From Bacillota bacterium (GTDB lineage: Bacteria > Bacillota > Bacilli > Lactobacillales > Enterococcaceae): DNA of 5,140 nucleotides. Shown here piece by piece: positions 1 through 5,140 of the stretch. The stretch covers positions 1 to 5,140 of the forward strand of contig JAEWFE010000064.1 of NCBI GenBank assembly GCA_023389005.1, written 5' to 3'. The first letter of the stretch is position 1, and each line of letters begins with the position of its first letter. The notes under the pieces were generated by a model. The model did not search any database and was not told the origin of the DNA. It saw nothing but the letters and a program-made list of their open reading frames with translations. The translations under genes were made by a program, and so were the position numbers.

Positions 1-1000
1 TATAAAAAGCAGCTTTAGGTTTAACTGCCGAAAGTCCCGGAATATCATTCACGGCTTTATAGACAAATTCGCGTTGTTCATAAATGCGGCCACCTGGTAA
101 AAGTAGTTCATCCACACTTTGAATGCCCCCAAGCGCGGTTTGAATGACTTGTTGGGACAAAACATTTGAACACAAACGCATGGAAGACAGCATATTTAAG
201 CCTTCAATGTAATCTTTCGCAATCGATTTCTTCCCAGTTAGAACCATCCAACCTACACGGAAACCTGCCACACGATGAGATTTAGATAAGCCACCAAACG
301 TCACTACAAAGCAATCCGGTGCCAAAGTCGCAATAGGAATATGTTTGTAATCATCCATCACCAAACGATCATAAATTTCATCAGAGAAAATCATCAACTC
401 AAATTCACGCGCGATATCAACAATTTGCTCTAAAATTTCTTTTGGATAAACTGCCCCTGTTGGATTATTCGGATTAATTAAGACAATTGCTTTCGTTTTG
501 GCAGTAATCTTAGAACGAATATCGGCAATATCTGGATACCATTCACTTTCTTCATCACAAATGTAATGAACAGGCTTGCCACCCGCTAATGAGACAGAAG
601 CCGTCCATAAAGGATAATCCGGCATCGGCACAAGCACTTCATCGCCATCATTACACAAAGCTTGCATAGACATGGTAATCAATTCACTGACGCCATTACC
701 AGTATAAATATCATTAATCGACAAATTTGGAAACTTCAATAATTGATAATATTGCTCGATTGCCTTTCTCGCTGAAAAAATCCCCTTTGAATCTGAATAC
801 CCTTCTGATTGGCGGACATTCATAATCAAGTCGCGAATAATCTCATTTGGCGCTTCAAATCCAAACGGCGCAGGATTTCCCGTATTTAGCTTTAAGATGG
901 AAATGCCATTTTCTTGCATACGTTCAGCTTCTTCTAAGACTGGACCACGGACATCGTAGCTTACATGATCTAATTTATGTGATTTTTCAAACCTTCTCAT
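1..1000 (-). CDS. alaA: AlaA/AlaT-type PLP-dependent aminotransferase, 3' end outside window
   Basis: Class I fold-type I aminotransferase, probably a cytoplasmic glutamate-pyruvate (alanine-forming) transaminase. I read 333 codons from ATG 1000-998 leftwards; AlaA of E. coli has about 405, so roughly 70 C-terminal residues, including the expected substrate-carboxylate arginine, lie outside the window. Seen in the translation: an N-terminal YDVRGPVLEEA block (15-25), LNTGNPAPFGF (38-48), GNGVSELI, PDYPLW, NPNNPTG (176-182, with N179), DEIY (D207 and Y210, contacting the cofactor ring), and GLSKSHRVAGFR, with the Schiff-base lysine at K240 and R248. These residues and their numbering match what I recall of E. 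coli AlaA. The start is supported by an AAAGAGGA ribosome site ending about 7 bases before the ATG. No frameshift is visible. Family assignment is firm; exact substrate preference (alanine versus other amino acids) is inference. Confidence 0.93.
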   Translation of the reverse strand, partial: MRRFEKSHKLDHVSYDVRGPVLEEAERMQENGISILKLNTGNPAPFGFEAPNEIIRDLIMNVRQSEGYSDSKGIFSARKAIEQYYQLLKFPNLSINDIYTGNGVSELITMSMQALCNDGDEVLVPMPDYPLWTASVSLAGGKPVHYICDEESEWYPDIADIRSKITAKTKAIVLINPNNPTGAVYPKEILEQIVDIAREFELMIFSDEIYDRLVMDDYKHIPIATLAPDCFVVTFGGLSKSHRVAGFRVGWMVLTGKKSIAKDYIEGLNMLSSMRLCSNVLSQQVIQTALGGIQSVDELLLPGGRIYEQREFVYKAVNDIPGLSAVKPKAAFY

Positions 1001-1045
1001 TTGTTTTCCTCTTTTCTTTTCTACTAGCCAAGTAGTCTTTCATCC

Positions 1046-1054
1046 ATTATATCA
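1046..1054 (-). promoter_or_regulatory. Extended -10 promoter of the aminotransferase gene
   Basis: Read on the minus strand this is TGATATAAT, a perfect TATAAT with the TG extension. I see no good -35 box at 16-18 bases upstream, which fits an extended -10 promoter. Transcription would begin near 1039, giving a leader of about 38 bases. That leader holds a short 5-bp inverted repeat (CTACT/AGTAG, 1021-1035) just upstream of the ribosome site; it is too weak to call a regulatory structure. Confidence 0.6.
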
Positions 1055-1126
1055 ATTTGTCAGAAAATTTATAGTGAAAACGCAAAAGATTTCGAAAAAT
1101 TAAGAAAAAAGTCTGGCTGAATGAAT

Positions 1127-1157
1127 TATTAACCATTAATAGATATGTTTATTAATA
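1127..1157. promoter_or_regulatory. Possible operator: two TATTAA-based palindromes upstream of the EcsC-family gene
   Basis: TATTAA-CCA-TTAATA at 1127-1141 is a perfect inverted repeat with 6-bp arms. TATTAATA at 1150-1157 is a perfect 8-bp palindrome sharing the same half-site. They lie just upstream of the -35 box at 1169, a usual place for a regulator to bind. The region is very AT-rich, so chance is a real alternative, and no known regulator motif is recognised. Confidence 0.25.
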
Positions 1158-1168
1158 CTCAAAAATGA

Positions 1169-1197
1169 TTGTAAGCCATTACTCTATACAGTATAAT
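1169..1197 (+). promoter_or_regulatory. Sigma-A-type promoter of the EcsC-family gene
   Basis: TTGTAA (-35, 1169-1174) and a perfect TATAAT (-10, 1192-1197) are separated by exactly 17 bases. Transcription would start near 1204, leaving a short leader of about 27 bases that contains the AGGAG ribosome site at 1215-1219. This makes the downstream gene independent of its divergent neighbour. Confidence 0.7.
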
Positions 1198-1230
1198 CAA
1201 AATATAAAGAACATAGGAGTATAAAAAAAT

Positions 1231-2064
1231 ATGGATTTATCACAAGAACAACTTTACGATAAAGCATTACAAACAGTTGGTGCAGTTGCAAAGTTTCCAG
1301 TAGTAAGAGTGAATAGAGAGGATTTTTTAAGAAAACAATTTTCAGACTCACCATATTTAGATGAAATAATTGCAAACGGACCACAAGCAGTCTATTCCAT
1401 AAACTATTTAACTAAATTAGCTGAAAAAATAGTAGAAAGCTGTACGAATAAAACTGCTGCTACGTCATTTATCACAGGGCTACCCGGTAATCCTGTAATG
1501 ATGGTTGCCGCTGGTGGTGCTGATATTGTTCAGTATTTTGGATTTGCAATTAATATGGCACAACAGATTGCTTATTTATTTGGGGAAGATGATCTTTTTT
1601 CAGGTGAAAGCGATGAAATCTCTGAACAAACAAAATTTCGTCTGATTGTTTATCTTGGTATCATGTTCGGTGCTGGAGGTGCTGCGAGCTTAATTTCTAG
1701 CATTTCTAAAAAAAGTAGTCAAATCATTGCCAAAAGAGTAGCAACCAAACCATTAACGAAAACTGTTTGGTATCCAGTCTTTAAGAAAGTAGCTACAAAT
1801 ATCGGACAAAAAATTACAAAGAAAACTGTAGAAAAAACTATTACAAAAGCGTTACCTATTGTTGGTGGCGTAATTTCAGGCGGATTAACATATGTTACAT
1901 TTAAGCCAATGGGCAAAAAGTTAATCCAAGCATTAGTAGATAATCTAAACGACGAAACCAAAATCGAACCTGAACTAAACCCAGAATTTGCAAGAAAAAT
2001 TAAACACGCAGAAGATATAAATAATGACTTTATTGAGGCAGACTTTACTGAGTTAGACGAATAA
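1231..2064 (+). CDS. EcsC family protein
   Basis: 277-residue protein that I assign to the EcsC family, named after the third gene of the Bacillus ecs ABC-transporter locus; the family's biochemical role is not established. The signature is seen in order: a Gly/Pro-rich hydrophobic block TGLPGNPVMMVAAGGADIV (82-100) running into an aromatic amphipathic stretch ending IAYLFG (113-118), a second hydrophobic Gly-rich segment (about 138-158), a basic linker (160-206), then KALPIVGGVISGGLTYVTF (206-224) followed by the family-typical GKK. The C-terminal 40 residues are acidic. The hydrophobic stretches could associate with a membrane, but there is no signal peptide. ATG at 1231 follows AGGAG at 1215-1219 with an 11-base spacer, slightly long. 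It ends in tandem TAA stops. There is no ecsA or ecsB next door: it stands alone between its own promoter and terminator. Confidence 0.85.
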   Translation: MDLSQEQLYDKALQTVGAVAKFPVVRVNREDFLRKQFSDSPYLDEIIANGPQAVYSINYLTKLAEKIVESCTNKTAATSFITGLPGNPVMMVAAGGADIVQYFGFAINMAQQIAYLFGEDDLFSGESDEISEQTKFRLIVYLGIMFGAGGAASLISSISKKSSQIIAKRVATKPLTKTVWYPVFKKVATNIGQKITKKTVEKTITKALPIVGGVISGGLTYVTFKPMGKKLIQALVDNLNDETKIEPELNPEFARKIKHAEDINNDFIEADFTELDE

Positions 2065-2076
2065 TAAATATCTGAT

Positions 2077-2117
2077 AAGGATTGTTTAATAATATTTATT
2101 GAATAATCCTTTTTTTT
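2077..2117 (+). terminator. Rho-independent terminator of the EcsC-family gene
   Basis: A continuous 14-bp stem (arms 2077-2090 and 2098-2111, two G-U wobbles) with a 7-base loop at 2091-2097, followed by a run of eight T at 2110-2117. It starts 12 bases after the stop codon. The upstream side lacks an A-tract, so it should work mainly on the plus strand. Confidence 0.9.
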
Positions 2118-2120
2118 GAA

Positions 2121-2169
2121 TATAAAAATAGACTAACTAACACATATATTATATAGCTAGTTAATCTAT
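2121..2169 (-). terminator. Terminator of the 248-residue protein gene (and possibly of the operon above it)
   Basis: Arms 2158-2169 and 2128-2139 form a 12-bp stem. Read as minus-strand RNA all positions pair (one U-G); read as plus-strand RNA that position is a C-A mismatch, so the hairpin suits leftward transcription. It is followed on the minus strand by TTTTT (2128-2124) and further AT-rich sequence. The loop is long (18 bases) and the stem AT-rich, so efficiency may be modest. Confidence 0.65.
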
Positions 2170-2174
2170 CATCA

Positions 2175-2921
2175 TTATTCAAAATATTTGGTATTGCGTT
2201 TTTCTTTCGCACCATCTTCAATCATCGTATCTAATGACCCCAAGACTGATTTTTTCTTTTCAATCATTTCTTGTGTTGCTTTCGGTAAATTATTACGATC
2301 TTTTGTAGCACTTGGAACTTTGAACTTCTTCACAGTTGGTTCATTTTCCTCTTGTTTTACTTGATAAGGAGCTGGCTCGGTATCGAAAAGCATATAGCTG
2401 TCCTTGCTCTTTTGCATCGAATTCAACAACTCAGATTGGTCTACCTCTTCCTTTTTATCAGGGATTAATGAAGCAGGTACATAAGTTGGTTCGAAAACCG
2501 ACTTTTTAAACGCATCTGTCTTAGGTGGTTTGGCATGAATGGCAGGCGTTTCCTTTTCATTTCGCACCTTATAAGTCGCATGTAAATGACTGCTACCGAA
2601 TAAGTTTTTCTTGCCGGTTGGCGTCACTTCTACTTTTGGATGACGTGAATAAGTAGGTAAGTTTTCTCGATGTTTTTTCAACTCTTCCATCTGCTTCACA
2701 CTATGACCAGCTTTATGCGCAATTGTCTTATTCCCACGACGAGAAGTATTTACTTTATTTTGTCTATTTGCTTTTCGATCAATATCTTCATCCGTTAAAA
2801 TCCAATCTTCTTCAAATGAGAAAGGTTTTCGAAAAGTACCATCTTGAAGTTTTACCCCATCTTCATCTGAAAAAGCCGGAAAACGGAAATGATTTCGTTT
2901 GATGTCTGTATAATCATTCAT
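2175..2921 (-). CDS. Hypothetical charged, probably disordered protein
   Basis: 248 residues; I do not recognise a defined family. It has no signal peptide, no membrane segment, no cysteine and a single tryptophan (W40). It is rich in Lys, Glu, Asp, Asn and Pro with few hydrophobic runs, which points to a soluble, largely unstructured cytoplasmic protein. The most ordered-looking part is the N-terminus (about 10-50: aromatic FRFPAF, then FRKPFSFEEDWILTDEDID). Later come basic stretches (60-85), a proline-spaced middle (88-155, including FEPTYVPASLIPD) and a charged helical tail (214-242). The pattern recalls the long linker regions of FtsK/SftA-type DNA translocases, but that is a weak impression and there is no ATPase domain. 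ATG 2921 is well supported by AAGGATGA six bases upstream. It has its own promoter 87 bases after the operon's last stop and its own terminator. The gene looks real; the function is unknown. Confidence 0.8.
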   Translation of the reverse strand: MNDYTDIKRNHFRFPAFSDEDGVKLQDGTFRKPFSFEEDWILTDEDIDRKANRQNKVNTSRRGNKTIAHKAGHSVKQMEELKKHRENLPTYSRHPKVEVTPTGKKNLFGSSHLHATYKVRNEKETPAIHAKPPKTDAFKKSVFEPTYVPASLIPDKKEEVDQSELLNSMQKSKDSYMLFDTEPAPYQVKQEENEPTVKKFKVPSATKDRNNLPKATQEMIEKKKSVLGSLDTMIEDGAKEKRNTKYFE

Positions 2922-2954
2922 GATAAATCATCCTTATTTTTTCGTTCTTTTCTC

Positions 2955-2963
2955 ATCATAACA
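2955..2963 (-). promoter_or_regulatory. Extended -10 promoter of the 248-residue protein gene
   Basis: On the minus strand this reads TGTTATGAT: a 5/6 match to TATAAT with a TG extension. There is no convincing -35 box; the region upstream is T-rich. It lies in the 87-base gap after the operon, so the gene can be expressed separately as well as by read-through. Two copies of TAGTAAA (plus-strand reading) sit 17 bases apart at 2985-2991 and 3002-3008, just upstream; the second ends directly against the operon's last stop codon. Confidence 0.5.
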
Positions 2964-3008
2964 CATTACAGAGAAAATAAAAACTAGTAAAAATGAAGAA
3001 ATAGTAAA

Positions 3009-3434
3009 CTACTTATTGTATACCTCGTCAATAATCACTTCATCTCTATACCATACAGTAATCTTTTTCGTGTATTTTTTAGCGACTTTCTCATTGAATG
3101 AATCTTGAAGCCATTTTTTCATTCCCTCGTCTAGTTTTTCTCTATCAATTATTTTATTTACTTCTTTCACTTTTTTAGGATTTTTGGAATCATCATTTTT
3201 TGACGCAATTGATGGGATTTTTATTTCTATTGATTTTAATCTATTTCCACTTAAACAACTGTCTAGTTTAACAGTTCCTCCTGAATTCAGGATATTAATA
3301 AATAAACCATTTATTTCAAGTTCTTTGTATATTTGAGATTTAATTTGGAAATCTCTATATGTAGAATATGCAGCATACAAAAGTAAGAAAACAGCACCTA
3401 ACATGACACCCTTGAAAATTTTATTTCGCATCAT
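3009..3434 (-). CDS. Small membrane-anchored protein of unknown function (operon gene 3)
   Basis: 141 residues. The N-terminus has a few basic residues (R3, K5, K8) then one hydrophobic segment (about 6-23), giving an N-in/C-out anchor; no lipobox is seen, and the only cysteine (C60) is far from the membrane. The outside part (about 27-141) is very Lys-rich, with a central helix-like region (86-120) and a C-terminal strand-like end. KSIEIKIPSI (67-76) and VWYRDEVIIDEV (127-138) align with KNIQVYVPKI and VYYNNSKVIDV of the preceding gene product, suggesting paralogy. The ATG at 3434 overlaps the preceding stop in an ATGA arrangement, with AAGGAG five bases upstream. A second ATG follows immediately, so the true start could be 3431. 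Base composition is very AT-rich. The family is not recognised. The stop at 3009-3011 has no clear terminator after it. Confidence 0.8.
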   Translation of the reverse strand: MMRNKIFKGVMLGAVFLLLYAAYSTYRDFQIKSQIYKELEINGLFINILNSGGTVKLDSCLSGNRLKSIEIKIPSIASKNDDSKNPKKVKEVNKIIDREKLDEGMKKWLQDSFNEKVAKKYTKKITVWYRDEVIIDEVYNK

Positions 3435-4204
3435 TTTATCTCCTTAACCTTAGAATTATCTATTACCCATTGATTATCTTTTTTGGATAAATCTACATGT
3501 ATATTATATTTCTTCTTAAAAATAAGCTTTCCAACATAAAACTCTGCATCTACTTTATTGTTTTTAAAAGTAAACTTCTCAATTCCATCTTCCCTAATCC
3601 AGTCAGTGACTTTTAAATTTTTCTTTTTAAATAAAATTTCTTTAATAAGCTGTTTTATTTGATTCATATCATTTTCTGAAATTTCATCAAAAGCAAATAC
3701 TACTTTTCCATCTTCAACATCAATAACCTTGGAATTATTATAATAAACTTCAAAATCATTTGTTGACTTTGAAACGTTTGGAGGAATTACCGAATTTTTA
3801 ATCGCTCTTTTTAACTCTTTAGTATTTTTTTCATCATCAAATAACGGTGAGTAATTTATGATTTTGGGCACATAGACTTGGATGTTTTTAGCTTCTTTGT
3901 TATTAAACCATTTAATTATTCCAACTTGGGGAAGACGATCAATATCGGTTCCTGATATTCCTGAAAAAGCATCATTAATATTATTATTTTTCTTAATTTC
4001 TAGACTTTGTTTATAAAAAGGGGATGACTTTACCAAAGTATCTGTTATCAATGGTATAGCAAAAAATCGTAAAGCAGAAAATAAAATGATTATTATTACA
4101 GCATAAATACTAATGAATATGAACTTCTTTCCCAATTTTGACTTGTTATAGAACTCTTGAATAATACTAATACTCTGATTTTTTCTTTTATCACTTCTAC
4201 CCAT
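3431..4204 (-). CDS. Membrane-anchored protein of unknown function (operon gene 2)
   Basis: 257 residues. A basic cytoplasmic N-terminus (1-27, seven Lys/Arg or more) precedes one strong membrane segment (about 28-53, containing AVIIIILFSALRFF), so about 200 residues should face outside. There is no cysteine and no cleavage or lipoprotein motif, so it probably stays anchored. The outside part splits into a first region (60-165) resembling the product of the next gene and a second region (166-257) of charged helix (176-195) plus alternating strand-like segments ending in YNIHVDLS and WVID. No enzyme motif is visible and I do not recognise the family. ATG 4204 lies inside the end of the hydrolase gene (8-base overlap), and its ribosome site GAGGAG (4220-4215) is within the hydrolase coding sequence, ten bases before the start. 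Hand counts give only 12/60 (3481-3540) and 10/60 (3601-3660) G+C, against 25/60 in a block of the hydrolase gene (4501-4560). Confidence 0.82.
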   Translation of the reverse strand: MGRSDKRKNQSISIIQEFYNKSKLGKKFIFISIYAVIIIILFSALRFFAIPLITDTLVKSSPFYKQSLEIKKNNNINDAFSGISGTDIDRLPQVGIIKWFNNKEAKNIQVYVPKIINYSPLFDDEKNTKELKRAIKNSVIPPNVSKSTNDFEVYYNNSKVIDVEDGKVVFAFDEISENDMNQIKQLIKEILFKKKNLKVTDWIREDGIEKFTFKNNKVDAEFYVGKLIFKKKYNIHVDLSKKDNQWVIDNSKVKEIK

Positions 4205-4736
4205 TTTTTAAAAACTCCTCACAGCTCATTACTTTTGCGAATTCTTCGTTCAGCGCTGCCAAATGAGACTGATGCAACTCCTCCGCATCTATCCAACTAC
4301 CCATAATGTCTCTTAACGCATATGTAGCAGTGGCATCACTAATTAATGTCGTTTCAAAGCCAAGATTGCCTGCCATCCGAGTCGTTGTAGAAACACAATG
4401 CGGCAAAGTCAGACCAGTAATAACTAGTCGACAAATCCCTTCATTCTGTAAATAATCTTCTAAATTGGTTCCAATAAATGCGCTATTAACGTGTTTTTGA
4501 AAAACTTTCTCCCCAGGATGCGGCTCAAAACCTTCCATGAACTGATAACCTTCTTTAGTAAAAAAAGCTGAGTGAGGATCAGTACTCAAGTGTTGAATAT
4601 GAATGATTGGTTGTTTCGTTTCACGGAAATAATCCATTAATTTCAAAATATTTTTCTCTGTATCAGGATTATTTCGCTTAGATCTATCCGTGTCCATAAA
4701 TCCCTGTTCCATATCAATAACTAATAAAGCTTGCAT
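4197..4736 (-). CDS. Isochorismatase-like cysteine hydrolase (operon gene 1)
   Basis: 179 residues, the usual size for a single-domain isochorismatase-superfamily cysteine hydrolase. The catalytic triad is visible: D8 in LLVIDMEQGF, K81 in FQKHVNSAF, and C114 in TGLTLPHCVSTT. The later AGNLGFETTLISDATATY stretch (122-139) is the typical strand-loop that follows the nucleophile. Members hydrolyse amide or ester bonds in small molecules (nicotinamide, N-carbamoyl compounds, isochorismate) in the cytoplasm. The substrate cannot be told here; I see none of the extra domains or partner genes of siderophore or salvage pathways. ATG 4736 follows a strong GGGAGGG site (4748-4742) with a 5-6 base gap. 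It is the first gene of an overlapping three-gene operon driven by the promoter at 4764-4772. Its composition resembles the left-end aminotransferase rather than the AT-rich genes behind it. Confidence 0.9.
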   Translation of the reverse strand: MQALLVIDMEQGFMDTDRSKRNNPDTEKNILKLMDYFRETKQPIIHIQHLSTDPHSAFFTKEGYQFMEGFEPHPGEKVFQKHVNSAFIGTNLEDYLQNEGICRLVITGLTLPHCVSTTTRMAGNLGFETTLISDATATYALRDIMGSWIDAEELHQSHLAALNEEFAKVMSCEEFLKNG

Positions 4737-4763
4737 AAGATCCCTCCCAAAAACATTTTCTCA

Positions 4764-4772
4764 ATTATACCA
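4764..4772 (-). promoter_or_regulatory. Extended -10 promoter of the hydrolase operon
   Basis: On the minus strand this reads TGGTATAAT, a perfect -10 with the TG extension, about 28 bases before the start codon. At 17 bases upstream I find only AGAAGA, not a -35 box, so activity probably rests on the extended -10 or on an activator. Transcription would start near 4757, giving a leader of about 20 bases. Confidence 0.65.
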
Positions 4773-4795
4773 TATCCGTTGTCTTATCTTCTATA

Positions 4796-4809
4796 TGTAA
4801 TCGAATACA
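4796..4809. promoter_or_regulatory. Candidate cre site (CcpA binding) upstream of the hydrolase operon
   Basis: TGTAATCGAATACA is a 14-bp near-palindrome (12 of 14 positions symmetric) and matches the cre consensus TGWNANCGNTNWCA at all positions but one on either strand. Its centre is about 46 bases upstream of the predicted start of transcription, abutting the -35 region. CcpA could therefore link this operon to carbon supply, by repression or activation. This is a motif match only. Confidence 0.45.
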
Positions 4810-4869
4810 AATCAACGAAATAGGCAAGAAATAAGATGTACATAATTCCCGAAAGTTAATTTTTTCCGC

Positions 4870-4902
4870 AAAAAATAAGCAACCCAAAACGAGCTGCTTA
4901 TT
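4870..4902 (-). terminator. Rho-independent terminator of the right-end gene
   Basis: Arms 4891-4902 and 4874-4885 make a 12-bp stem on minus-strand RNA (G-U pairs at two positions) with a 5-base loop (4886-4890), followed by a T run given by the A-tract at 4870-4875. On the plus strand the stem shortens to 8 bp before a mismatch and no T run follows, so it acts leftwards. It lies 46 bases after the stop of the right-end gene and insulates the hydrolase operon from it. Confidence 0.85.
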
Positions 4903-4947
4903 CGTTAAACTAGTCTTACATTCATGATCATACTATACCAACAATTT

Positions 4948-5140
4948 TCAATAACCAAAATACTCCTCAACTTCTTTTCGAGTATGAAAGACGATGATTT
5001 GCTTCCCTTTTTCATATTTCTTCAACAATTCAATTATCTCTGGTCGTTGTTTAGTTGGGAAATCCAATATCCATTGTTGGAACTCCTCATCAAACGTCTC
5101 TTCCACCCAAGGCATATCCTCGCGCGCTTGACCGATTCGA
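4948..5140 (-). CDS. Unknown protein, C-terminal 63 residues (5' end outside window)
   Basis: An open frame enters from the right edge (first full codon 5139-5137) and stops at TGA 4950-4948. The 63 residues are soluble and charged: an acidic, Trp-containing start (DMPWVEETFDEEFQQW), then a helix-like KQRPEIIELLKKYEKGKQ and a final IIVFHTRKEVEEYFGY. There is no membrane segment, and I do not recognise the family. The frame uses ordinary codons, is closed by a good terminator downstream and has no upstream start in view. An internal ATG at 5115-5113 has a ribosome-like GAGG only two bases away, too close to be a likely start, so this is better read as the tail of a longer gene. Confidence 0.7.
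   Translation of the reverse strand, partial: RIGQAREDMPWVEETFDEEFQQWILDFPTKQRPEIIELLKKYEKGKQIIVFHTRKEVEEYFGY

Noticed and set aside
847..1035. 62-codon plus-strand open frame opposite the aminotransferase start
   Set aside because: It lies almost wholly antisense to the well-conserved aminotransferase N-terminus and its promoter, has no ribosome site, and its hydrophobic composition is that expected from the reverse complement.
1021..1035. CTACT/AGTAG inverted repeat in the aminotransferase leader as an attenuator or riboswitch
   Set aside because: The 5-bp arms are too short, the leader is only about 38 bases, and there is no T run or alternative pairing.
1075..1088. Half-matching cre-like TGAAAACGCAAAAG upstream of the aminotransferase promoter
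   Set aside because: Only one half fits the consensus; three conserved positions fail on the better strand, unlike the site at 4796-4809.
1111..1119. GTCTGGCT-like stretch after an A-run, resembling one arm of a minus-strand terminator
   Set aside because: No matching second arm exists nearby, and no minus-strand gene ends here.
1184..1384. 66-codon minus-strand open frame over the EcsC-family gene start
   Set aside because: Antisense shadow of a clear gene, no ribosome site, Leu-rich low-complexity translation.
1719..1961. 80-codon minus-strand open frame inside the EcsC-family gene
   Set aside because: Antisense to the conserved C-terminal EcsC region, with no promoter or ribosome site supporting it.

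Overview
The window looks like chromosomal DNA from a low-GC Gram-positive bacterium, most likely a member of the Lactobacillales such as Enterococcus or a relative. The reasons are the AT-rich composition, strong AGGAGG-type ribosome-binding sites, TATAAT promoters (often with an extended TG element), U-tailed hairpin terminators, and a left-end aminotransferase that reads very much like the streptococcal/enterococcal AlaT/AlaA protein. Genus is an inference; nothing here fixes it.

Layout, left to right. (1) 1-1000, minus strand: the first 333 codons of an AlaA-type PLP aminotransferase, cut by the left edge, with its own extended -10 promoter. (2) 1001-1230: a divergent intergenic region carrying the aminotransferase promoter leftwards and a clear promoter rightwards. 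(3) 1231-2064, plus strand: a single EcsC-family protein, closed by a strong intrinsic terminator. (4) 2070-2170: two back-to-back terminators separating convergent genes. (5) 2175-2921, minus strand: a 248-residue charged, probably disordered protein of unknown function with its own promoter. (6) 4736-3009, minus strand: a tightly overlapping three-gene operon, made of an isochorismatase-like cysteine hydrolase followed by two small membrane-anchored proteins of unknown function. No convincing terminator follows it, so transcripts may run on into the 248-residue gene. (7) 4741-4947: the operon promoter, a candidate CcpA (cre) site, and the terminator of the next gene. (8) 4948-5140, minus strand: the last 63 residues of an unknown protein cut by the right edge.

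The most interesting part is the operon. The two membrane-anchored proteins have the same topology (short cytoplasmic N-terminus, one membrane segment, outside domain) and share two short aligned motifs, so they look like diverged paralogues. They are much more AT-rich than the hydrolase gene ahead of them, yet each start overlaps the end of the gene before it. This suggests a pair of cell-surface proteins added behind a metabolic gene and now translated together with it. Their function cannot be read from the sequence.
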